Below are positions 1 to 7,886 of a DNA stretch of 9,899 bases, in pieces; the stretch's first letter is position 1, and every line of letters begins with the position of its first letter. The notes beneath the pieces are model-generated. The model was not told the DNA's origin, did no database searches, and worked only from the letters and a program-made list of their open reading frames with translations. This DNA comes from CAZXVW01 sp964644025 (GTDB lineage Bacteria; Acidobacteriota; Terriglobia; Bryobacterales; Bryobacteraceae): the NCBI GenBank assembly GCA_964644025.1, contig CAZXVW010000164.1, positions 1 to 9,899 on the forward strand, given 5' to 3'. Position numbers and translations under genes: made by a program.

Positions 1-19
1 TGACGGGGGCCCTGGAGTT

Positions 20-109
20 TGGCGGAGGGAGAGGGATTCGAACCCTCGATACGGTTCCCCGCATACACGCTTTCCAAGCGTGCGCCTTCAGCCACTCGGC
101 CACCTCTCC
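20..109 (-). tRNA. tRNA-Ser (anticodon GGA), CCA encoded
   Basis: Read on the minus strand, this folds as a class II tRNA. The anticodon stem CACGC/GCGTG closes the loop TTGGAAA, with anticodon GGA at 73-75, so it decodes UCC and UCU serine codons. The long variable arm ATGCGG-GGAA-CCGTAT is typical of tRNA-Ser. The T arm is GAGGG-TTCGAAT-CCCTC, and a G discriminator is followed by an encoded CCA at 20-22. The acceptor stem GGAGAGG/TCCCTCC pairs except for one A-C mismatch at the fifth pair and a terminal G-T wobble, which is slightly unusual. The gene lies downstream of lon in the same direction, 110 nt after its stop codon. A GATAAC hexamer about 14 nt upstream could be its own -10 box, but this is weak. 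Confidence 0.96.
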
Positions 110-172
110 GGCGCCAGTTATCGCTCATCCACCAGTTTATCCCGGGCGGGGACGGAAAGCCACTGCGGCAGC

Positions 173-195
173 CCGGCGCGGACTTGCTGCGCCGG
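173..195 (-). terminator. GC-rich hairpin between lon and tRNA-Ser
   Basis: A perfect 7-bp inverted repeat, CCGGCGC and GCGCCGG, with a 9-nt loop lies 24 nt past the lon stop codon. It could stop or slow transcription, or protect the 3' end of the lon transcript. No T tract follows it on the minus strand, so a classical intrinsic terminator is not shown. Read-through into the tRNA gene is possible. Confidence 0.3.
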
Positions 196-219
196 AAACG
201 GCAACCGGCTTCGCCCCGG

Positions 220-2580
220 CTACTTCGCCGCGAGTGCGCCGAGACGCCCGGCCAGCGCCGGGATGGTTTCCTCGAGCACTTCCTCGATCCGCTCGACGAA
301 GCGGAACTCCATTTGCTCGCGGATCTCCGGGGGCAGGTCGCGGAGGTCCTTTTCGTTCGGCTTCGGCAGGATCACGCGCTTGATGCCGGCGCGCTTGGCG
401 GCCAGCACTTTCTCCTTGACGCCGCCGATGGGCAGGACCAGTCCGGTGAGGGTGATCTCCCCGGTCATGGCGGTGTCGGTGCGGGCCGGCTGTTTCGCAT
501 ACAGCGAGGCCAGGGCGACCGCGGCGGTAATGCCCGCCGAGGGGCCGTCCTTCGGCGTGGCGCCCGCCGGCACATGAAGGTGCACGCCGTTCTTCTGGAA
601 GATCTCGGGGGCGATGCCCAGATCGGCGGCATGCGCCCGGATGTAACTCAAGGCCGCCTTCACCGATTCCTGCATGACGTCGCCGAGCTGGCCGGTCAGC
701 GTCAGGCCTTTTCCTTCCGGCAACAGGGTGGCCTCGATGTAAATCACTTCTCCGCCGGCCTGCGTCCAGGCCAGGCCGGCCGCCACGCCGGGCGGCACGT
801 GCTTGCGGGCCTGCTCGGGCATGAACGGCTGCGGGCCCAGGTAATCAACCAGGTCATCGGCGCTGATGCGGATCGGTTCGGTGTTGCCTTCGGCGAATTT
901 CAAGGCGCACTTGCGGGCCAGCCGGGCAATGGAGCGCTCCAGTTGCCGCAGGCCGGCTTCCCGCGTGTAGTTCCGGATGATCGCCTGGAGGGCATCCTCG
1001 CCGATGACGCACTGCTCGGCGGTAAGGCCCGCCTGCTTCAACTGGCGGGGAATCAGGTAGCGTTTGGCGATCTCGATCTTTTCCTCTTCGATGTAGCCCG
1101 CCAGGCGGAGAACCTCCATGCGGTCCAGCAGCGGCTGGGGGATCGTCTCCAGCGTGTTGGCCGTGGTGATGAAGAAGACCTTGGAAAGGTCGAAGGGCAG
1201 GTCGAGGTAGTTGTCGCGGAAGGTGTTGTTCTGCTCCGGGTCCAGGATCTCCAGCAACGCGGAAGCCGGGTCGCCGCGGAAGTCGCGACCGAGCTTGTCG
1301 ATCTCGTCGAGCATGATGAGCGGGTTGTTGGCGCCCGCGCGGCGGATGGCCTGGATCAGGCGGCCGGGCATGGCTCCGATATAAGTGCGGCGGTGGCCGC
1401 GCAGCTCCGCCTCGTCGTGCATGCCGCCCAGGCTGAAGCGCTCGAACTTGCGGCCGAGCGAGCGGGCGATCGATTGCCCGAGCGATGTTTTCCCGGTGCC
1501 CGGCGGGCCCACGAAACACAGGATCGGGGCCTTGGCGTTCGGGTTCATCTTCAGCACGCCGAGGTGTTCGAGAATCCGCTCCTTGACCTCCTTGAGATCG
1601 TAGTGGTCCTCGTCGAGCACCTGGCGGGCGCGCGCGATGTCGAGGTTATCCTCGGTCGCCACGCGCCAGGGCAGCTCGATGACGAACTCCAGATAAGTGC
1701 GCAGCACGTGATGATCGGGCGCCTGCGGCGGCAACCGCTCGAGTCGTTTCAGTTCCCGCTCGGCTTCCTTGCGGACCTCGTCGGGCAGATCGGTTTCCTC
1801 CAGGCGCTCCCGCAACATGTCGATTTCGGCCTGTTCGGGATTCTTCTCGCCGAGCTCCTGCTGGATGGCCCGCATCTGCTGGCGCAGCAGGTATTCGCGC
1901 TGCTCCTTGCTCATCTCGCTGCGCGCCTCGTCGGCAATCTTGGTGCGGAGCTCGAGCACCTGCAATTCGTGCGACAGGTAGGTATGCAGCAGCCGCAGCC
2001 CGTCCGTACAGGTGTTGGCCTCCAGCAGCGCCTGCTCCTTCTCGACGCCGAGCCCCATCATGGAGGCGAGCATGTAGCACAGCTTCATCGGGTCTTCCTT
2101 GCCCGGGACGAGCTGGCTCAGATCGATCTGCATTTGGGGCTGCGCCATGGAGATGGCCTTGGAGGCGAGATCGAGCACAGAGCGCTGCAGCGCCTCGGTC
2201 TCGGCGGTCAGCTCACATGGCGGCGGCGAGATGCGAACCTTGGCGCGGAGGTGATTTTCGCTCTCCTCGGTGGCCAGCAGAAGGATTCGTTCGACGCCCA
2301 GCACCAGGAGCTCGATCGAGTTTTCATTGGGCCGGGCGACTTTGCGGACCACGGCTCTCGTGCCGTAGGAATACAGGTCATTCTGGGCCGGAACCTCGAT
2401 GGTGGCGTCGCGCTGGGCGATGACGGCGAGTTCCTTTTCCTCGGTGGCCAGCGCGGCTTCCACGGCCGCGATCGATTTCGGGCGCCCGACCGACAGCGGC
2501 ATCAACAGGTGCGGAAACAGCGTGGTGTTCTTCAGCGGCAGCAGCGGCAGCGTCTGGATCAGCTCCTGGTTTTCGCTCAT
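220..2580 (-). CDS. lon: ATP-dependent Lon protease (LonA type)
   Basis: This encodes a 786-residue cytoplasmic AAA+ serine protease that unfolds and degrades damaged and regulatory proteins; the length is close to E. coli Lon (784). In order there is an N-terminal substrate-binding domain (about residues 8-205, starting LPLLPLKN), a charged helical segment (about 206-300), and the AAA+ module. The AAA+ module has Walker A GPPGTGKT at 358-365 and Walker B LIMLDEID around 421-428. The C-terminal protease domain has the catalytic serine in KDGPSAG at S681 and the dyad lysine in GGVKEK at K724, so the enzyme looks intact. The start is supported by AAGGGGAG a few bases upstream of the ATG. It begins 12 nt after the hsp20 stop, so it is probably cotranscribed with clpB and hsp20. 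This fits heat or stress control, although no regulator site was identified directly before lon. Confidence 0.97.
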   Translation of the reverse strand: MSENQELIQTLPLLPLKNTTLFPHLLMPLSVGRPKSIAAVEAALATEEKELAVIAQRDATIEVPAQNDLYSYGTRAVVRKVARPNENSIELLVLGVERILLLATEESENHLRAKVRISPPPCELTAETEALQRSVLDLASKAISMAQPQMQIDLSQLVPGKEDPMKLCYMLASMMGLGVEKEQALLEANTCTDGLRLLHTYLSHELQVLELRTKIADEARSEMSKEQREYLLRQQMRAIQQELGEKNPEQAEIDMLRERLEETDLPDEVRKEAERELKRLERLPPQAPDHHVLRTYLEFVIELPWRVATEDNLDIARARQVLDEDHYDLKEVKERILEHLGVLKMNPNAKAPILCFVGPPGTGKTSLGQSIARSLGRKFERFSLGGMHDEAELRGHRRTYIGAMPGRLIQAIRRAGANNPLIMLDEIDKLGRDFRGDPASALLEILDPEQNNTFRDNYLDLPFDLSKVFFITTANTLETIPQPLLDRMEVLRLAGYIEEEKIEIAKRYLIPRQLKQAGLTAEQCVIGEDALQAIIRNYTREAGLRQLERSIARLARKCALKFAEGNTEPIRISADDLVDYLGPQPFMPEQARKHVPPGVAAGLAWTQAGGEVIYIEATLLPEGKGLTLTGQLGDVMQESVKAALSYIRAHAADLGIAPEIFQKNGVHLHVPAGATPKDGPSAGITAAVALASLYAKQPARTDTAMTGEITLTGLVLPIGGVKEKVLAAKRAGIKRVILPKPNEKDLRDLPPEIREQMEFRFVERIEEVLEETIPALAGRLGALAAK

Positions 2581-2592
2581 GGCGCACTCCCC

Positions 2593-2946
2593 TTATATAG
2601 TGGCGCGGACCAGCAGAATTCCGTTTCGGTATTCCACTTCCAGCTCCGCGCCTTCAATGACGCACGGCAGGTGAATGGTCCGCTCGAACCGGCTGTAGGA
2701 AATTTCCATCGAGTACTGCGAACAGTCCTGTTCGGCGGTTTCGTCGCGGCGCACGCCGCTGACGGTGATGGCCGATCCCCGCGCGGTGACCGTGACGTCG
2801 TCCGGCTGCAGACCAGCCAGCTCAAACTTGAGCAGCCAGCCGCCCTTGGTGCGATACACGTCGGCGGCGGGCCGCCAGGTGGTCTCCGTCGCCGGCTGGG
2901 AGACGGTCGAGTAGAGCAGTCTCAGGTGATTCGGTTTCTGGCGCAT
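2593..2946 (-). CDS. Hsp20/alpha-crystallin-type small heat shock protein
   Basis: This is a small ATP-independent holdase that would bind unfolding proteins and pass them to refolding or degradation machinery. With the start chosen here it has 117 residues. The alpha-crystallin domain runs from about residue 25 (WRPAADVY, then GGWLLKFELAG) to the end, with ERTIHLP near 88-94 and the NGILLV motif near 108-113. It stops almost at once after that strand, so the C-terminal extension with the I-x-I motif used for oligomer assembly is missing. The reading frame stays open to an ATG at 3048 that overlaps the clpB stop codon as ATGA, and other in-frame ATGs lie at 2964 and 3036. The 2946 start is preferred because the family-like sequence begins there, the upstream codons look non-coding (ATA, AGA, GCA), and GGGAG lies 11 nt upstream. 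The 3036 start also has a well-spaced GAGG, so the start remains uncertain. It sits between clpB and lon. Confidence 0.88.
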   Translation of the reverse strand: MRQKPNHLRLLYSTVSQPATETTWRPAADVYRTKGGWLLKFELAGLQPDDVTVTARGSAITVSGVRRDETAEQDCSQYSMEISYSRFERTIHLPCVIEGAELEVEYRNGILLVRATI

Positions 2947-2962
2947 AGCGGCTCTTGCTCCC

Positions 2963-2968
2963 ATTATG
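2963..2968 (-). promoter_or_regulatory. Possible internal -10 box before hsp20-lon
   Basis: CATAAT on the minus strand matches TATAAT at five of six positions and lies 16 nt before the preferred hsp20 ATG at 2946. No good -35 hexamer was seen at 17 nt. It could give a short-leader transcript of hsp20-lon independent of clpB, but a match of this size arises easily by chance. Confidence 0.2.
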
Positions 2969-3044
2969 CGGCAGACGGGGCCGGAAAGCTGGACGGCGCC
3001 CATCTGCCGCGGCTGCTCCAACCCGGTTACCAGCATCGGAATCC

Positions 3045-5672
<2,628 letters not shown>

Positions 5673-5681
5673 AGCCGTCAT

Positions 5682-5686
5682 CCTCC
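5682..5686 (-). promoter_or_regulatory. Shine-Dalgarno that decides the clpB start
   Basis: GGAGG on the minus strand lies 9 nt before the ATG at 5672 and directly touches the alternative ATG at 5681. A spacer of zero is not workable, so the downstream ATG, which also gives the family-typical MDLNRLTEK beginning, is the likelier start. Confidence 0.7.
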
Positions 5687-5747
5687 GGGAAAATCACGAC
5701 TCCGGACCGTCCAGCGGCTGGCCGGATCCAGTCCATCTGTCAAAAGG

Positions 5748-5777
5748 AGTATAACATATTAGTCATCTGCTATGCAA
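5748..5777 (-). promoter_or_regulatory. Candidate sigma-70-like promoter of clpB-hsp20-lon
   Basis: On the minus strand TTGCAT (5772-5777) and TATACT (5748-5753) are 18 nt apart; reading the -10 as TTATAC gives 17. TATACT matches the -10 consensus at five of six positions, and the -35 is weak at three of six. The surrounding 70 bp are strikingly AT-rich against the GC-rich genes. The predicted start near 5741 leaves a leader of about 68 nt before the clpB ATG. No CIRCE or HAIR operator was recognised. The weak -35 is compatible with an activator or an alternative sigma factor, which is inference. Confidence 0.5.
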
Positions 5778-5792
5778 TATCTTTAGTAGGAC

Positions 5793-5808
5793 TCTATCAT
5801 ATTCTATC
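5793..5808 (-). repeat. GATAGA direct repeats, 10-bp period, upstream of clpB promoter
   Basis: On the minus strand GATAGA occurs twice, at 5803-5808 and 5793-5798, exactly ten bases apart. That places both copies on the same face of the helix, about 55-65 bp upstream of the predicted clpB transcription start. This is a typical position for an activator dimer, but no known regulator motif was recognised and the repeats are short. Confidence 0.35.
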
Positions 5809-5848
5809 GCTGCCGGCTGCCCTCTGGCGGGGGCCCGTTCTGGCAGCG
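5808..5848. repeat. Inverted repeat with 7-bp arms in the clpB upstream gap
   Basis: Perfect arms CGCTGCC (5808-5814) and GGCAGCG (5842-5848) enclose a 27-nt loop that itself contains GCCC and GGGC able to pair. It begins where the AT-rich promoter region ends. It could be the 3' end of a convergent transcript, part of a dispersed repeat, or a chance GC-rich pairing. Confidence 0.35.
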
Positions 5849-6065
5849 CCGACTGGAATTGGGTTCGTTTCGCAAGTTTTTTTGCCGGTGCTGGCCGGAT
5901 CCGAAGCCGGCGAACTGCCATTCGCGCTTCCAGGATAGCCCGGCGCGGGTTTCCAGTGAGCCGCACCGATTCTTGAGCAGGATCGTAACCTGTTGTAAAT
6001 AAAGGGAACTGGCGTCTCCAATCGCGGGTGTGATTCGCCGTTTCGGGCTGGGCCCACTCCAGTGA
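5849..6065. other. Intergenic stretch with no supported gene
   Basis: No reading frame here has a convincing start, ribosome binding site or protein-like composition. It contains a seven-base T run near 5877-5884 flanked by GCAA/TTGC, and a second weak stem GCCGG/CCGGC around 5884-5912. A minus-strand frame reads CETNPIP near 5855-5875. That motif looks like the short peptides often mis-annotated in dispersed extragenic repeats of some Acidobacteriota and Planctomycetes; this is an impression from memory and has not been verified. Confidence 0.4.
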
Positions 6066-6221
6066 GCGGGTCCCGGACTCGTTTCTTGCGGCCGGCAGTC
6101 GGTGGCCGAATGCGTGGAGGGGTTCCGGGCGCTCGAGGGCCTGGCGGACTACTTCATCATCTTTTCGACGCAAGATCCGGAGCCGGTCAGGGAGATCATC
6201 GTGCGGATGCGGGGCGAGTGA
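6066..6221 (+). pseudogene. Coding-like fragment, possible gene remnant
   Basis: A plus-strand frame between an in-frame stop at 6063 and a TGA at 6219-6221 ends in a protein-like stretch containing GLADYFIIFSTQDPEPVREI. There is no ATG or ribosome binding site. GTG codons at 6102 and 6114 could start peptides of 39 and 35 residues, but nothing upstream supports them. The core loosely resembles the early part of ribosomal silencing factor RsfS (the L-x-x-x-A-D-Y-F-V-I region), but the rest of that domain is absent. It may be a decayed fragment, a very short gene, or a chance open frame in GC-rich DNA. It ends 27 nt before the convergent minus-strand gene. Confidence 0.25.
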
Positions 6222-6248
6222 GGCCGGCCCGCCGCGGCGCAGCTTTGC

Positions 6249-7190
6249 TCAGGAGGCCGGGGCTCCGTACCGGGTGGCGTACCAGGCGTTTTCCTTGATT
6301 TCGTCCTTGATGCGCGGGAACATCCCCACCACGACGAAATCGGTGGGCTTGATACTCTGGAACGCCCGTTTGAACGCCGCTTCCACGCTGGCCACCCGGC
6401 CGGCGGCCAGGATTTTGAAGGCGAAGCAAGGTTTCCTTGTTTGGCGGAAGATCTTGTACATGCGGGGCGGGTCGTCTTGCAGGTAGACCTCGCGGGGCAT
6501 CTCGGGCAGCTCGCCGCCCAGCAATTTCCGCAACTCGGCGGGCGTGCGCCGGCGGTTGTAGACGCAGCCGGCGTAAAAATCGACGTCCCAGCCTTGCTCT
6601 TCCACGATGGCCAGCACTTCCGGGATGTGGCTGCCGACGCCGACCATGCTGACACCCAGGTCGCGCATCTTCTTACAGTAGTCGCGGATGGTGTCCAGCC
6701 GGCCGGCCCGGTAGGCGTCATCGGTGCGCTCGCCCTGCACCCACGCCGCCATCGGGTGAACGGCGTTGACCAGCTCGGCCGGATCATCCATCGTGGCCTG
6801 GGCGACCAGGTGCATCCGGCCTCCCGCGGCCCGGTACCGCTTCCAGTCCGGCAACCCGCGCCGCAACTGCACGTAGTTGAATGCGTTGATGCCGTAATGC
6901 TCGCACCGCTGGAGCACCTGGACTACCTTCTCCGGCGTGTACCATTCACTCATCATCGTGTTGTAGATGCGGTTGTAGTGCCCGAAGCCGTAAAACGGAT
7001 TCGTGCCCAGCACCAGCCGGCTGATCTCAACCTTGCCGAACTTCACTTTCGGTATCTTGATTTGCGAGTCCGGTATCGAAGCAGCCGGGTTCCGGTCCTG
7101 TTTTCGTTGCGCCGGCAACGATGTCGCTCCGGCGGCTCCGGTCACCAGCGCCGCCGTGGTGTGCAGAAAATCCCGTCGCGTATTTGCCAT
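6249..7190 (-). CDS. Tat-exported protein of unknown function, aldo/keto reductase-like TIM barrel
   Basis: This encodes a 313-residue protein with an N-terminal twin-arginine signal (TRRDFL at residues 4-9, a hydrophobic stretch rich in Ala, and a likely cleavage after LPAQ near 28), so it is probably exported folded. The mature part begins with VEISRLVLGTNPF near 54-66. Its end, CFAFKILAAGRV (255-266) then DFVVVGMF (284-291) and a final helix, is arranged like the last strands of an aldo/keto reductase-type barrel. The usual Asp-Tyr-Lys-His tetrad could not be assigned, so activity and substrate are unknown. A frame extension upstream to 7349 is rejected: the Tat signal and GGAGAGG five bases before the ATG at 7190 fix the start. 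The gene stands alone, divergent from the small gene at 7373. A cofactor-using oxidoreductase or a sugar-related enzyme is plausible but unproven. Confidence 0.85.
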   Translation of the reverse strand: MANTRRDFLHTTAALVTGAAGATSLPAQRKQDRNPAASIPDSQIKIPKVKFGKVEISRLVLGTNPFYGFGHYNRIYNTMMSEWYTPEKVVQVLQRCEHYGINAFNYVQLRRGLPDWKRYRAAGGRMHLVAQATMDDPAELVNAVHPMAAWVQGERTDDAYRAGRLDTIRDYCKKMRDLGVSMVGVGSHIPEVLAIVEEQGWDVDFYAGCVYNRRRTPAELRKLLGGELPEMPREVYLQDDPPRMYKIFRQTRKPCFAFKILAAGRVASVEAAFKRAFQSIKPTDFVVVGMFPRIKDEIKENAWYATRYGAPAS

Positions 7191-7220
7191 CAGATCCTCT
7201 CCAGCGGAATCGTTACATTG

Positions 7221-7249
7221 ACCATATACCGGACCGGCCGGCGAATCAA
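7221..7249 (-). promoter_or_regulatory. Candidate promoter of the Tat-signal protein gene
   Basis: On the minus strand TTGATT (7244-7249) is followed 17 nt later by TATGGT (7221-7226), or 15 nt later by TATATG. Each hexamer matches consensus at about four of six positions. The leader to the ATG at 7190 would be about 25 nt, including the GGAGAGG ribosome binding site. Confidence 0.35.
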
Positions 7250-7358
7250 GCCCGGCGCGGCCAGACAAGCCCCCCGAGGGCGTCGGGGATGGAAGCGGCC
7301 CGTCAAGATCGAACTGTGGGCAACCTCCCCTCCTCAGCCTCTCCGCCACCCGGCGGGA

Positions 7359-7364
7359 TACAAT
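7359..7364 (+). promoter_or_regulatory. -10-like box immediately before the 138-residue gene
   Basis: TACAAT matches the -10 consensus at five of six positions and ends 8 nt before the ATG at 7373. Transcription starting six or seven bases downstream would begin almost at the start codon, giving a leaderless or near-leaderless mRNA. No good -35 was seen. GAGG at 7367-7370 is only 2 nt from the ATG, too close for an ordinary Shine-Dalgarno. Confidence 0.4.
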
Positions 7365-7372
7365 GTGAGGCG

Positions 7373-7789
7373 ATGTTGTTTCTGAGGAAGAAGCCCCACC
7401 GGTACACGTTTTCCGAGCGCCTGTCGATGCTGCGCGAGGCGCATTTCACCATTCAGGAACAAGGCGAGGCTAGGGCCGTCGTCCTCCGGGATGGTTGCGC
7501 CGCCGTTATCGAGCAGACGCCCGGCGGCGGCATGAGAATTTCCCGGGCCGGGCTGGTGATCGGCCGGGAGATCGCGGCGCTGGTCAGCCTCGGCTACCAG
7601 ACCGTCTGGGAAACGCCAGGTGGAGAGCGGGCGCCGGCGCGGGCCAGCCAGCTTCGCACGTACCATGATTTTCTCCAAGATCTGCGGTGGCTGCTGGGGA
7701 TCCCGAGCCTGTACAACGAGTCGCTCGGGACGGTGAATGCCCGCCACCAGTATGACCGCCTGCGAGGCCGGGAACAGCTCGCATCCTGA
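7373..7789 (+). CDS. Conserved-looking hypothetical protein, 138 residues
   Basis: I do not recognise the family. The product is soluble, with no signal peptide or membrane segment. Residues 1-22 are basic (FLRKKPHRY, then SERLSMLREAHF). Residues 24-84 alternate strand-like stretches (FTIQEQ, ARAVVLRDG, GLVIGREIAALVSLGYQTVWET). Residues 93-138 are helical and charged, containing YHDFLQDLRWLLGIPSLYNESLG. The steady protein-like composition and GC-rich third positions support a real gene. The frame is open further upstream to 7121, but that part is antisense to the Tat-signal gene. The ATG at 7373 follows a -10-like box at 7359 and is the better start. It is divergent from the Tat-signal gene and is followed by a probable terminator at 7841, so it appears to be a single-gene transcript. 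Confidence 0.75.
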   Translation: MLFLRKKPHRYTFSERLSMLREAHFTIQEQGEARAVVLRDGCAAVIEQTPGGGMRISRAGLVIGREIAALVSLGYQTVWETPGGERAPARASQLRTYHDFLQDLRWLLGIPSLYNESLGTVNARHQYDRLRGREQLAS

Positions 7790-7840
7790 AACGCCTGACG
7801 GGGTGGCTGGGGTCTTCCGCCGGGCCGCGAAGCCCCGCTC

Positions 7841-7867
7841 CGGGCAGGGTCCTCCGGCGCCCGTTTT
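7841..7867 (+). terminator. Putative intrinsic terminator after the 138-residue gene
   Basis: CGGGC (7841-7845) pairs with GCCCG (7859-7863) around a 13-nt loop that can form an inner GG-CC pair, and TTTT follows at 7864-7867. The stem is short but GC-rich, and the T run is in the right place. It separates the small gene from the sulfatase, so the sulfatase needs its own promoter. Confidence 0.45.
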
Positions 7868-7869
7868 GA

Positions 7870-7875
7870 TAGAAT
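7870..7875 (+). promoter_or_regulatory. -10-like box close to the sulfatase start
   Basis: TAGAAT lies 11 nt before the ATG at 7887, which would put the transcription start about 5 nt before the codon. No Shine-Dalgarno-like sequence is present in between and no -35 hexamer was seen. The arrangement repeats that of the gene at 7373. Confidence 0.4.
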
Positions 7876-7886
7876 AGCCTCGACTT

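Noticed and set aside
5730..5810. CIRCE or HspR (HAIR) operator upstream of clpB
   Set aside because: Neither the TTAGCACTC/GAGTGCTAA nor the CTTGAGT/ACTCAAG pattern occurs; the partial palindrome around the -10 matches at only about five of nine positions.
5763..6173. A 136-codon minus-strand frame between clpB and the Tat-signal gene
   Set aside because: Composition is not protein-like, no Shine-Dalgarno precedes it, and it crosses the clpB upstream region and the inverted repeat. I treat it as non-coding.
7191..7349. N-terminal extension of the Tat-signal protein to an ATG at 7349
   Set aside because: The twin-arginine signal would become internal, the extension looks non-coding, and a good ribosome binding site precedes the ATG at 7190.
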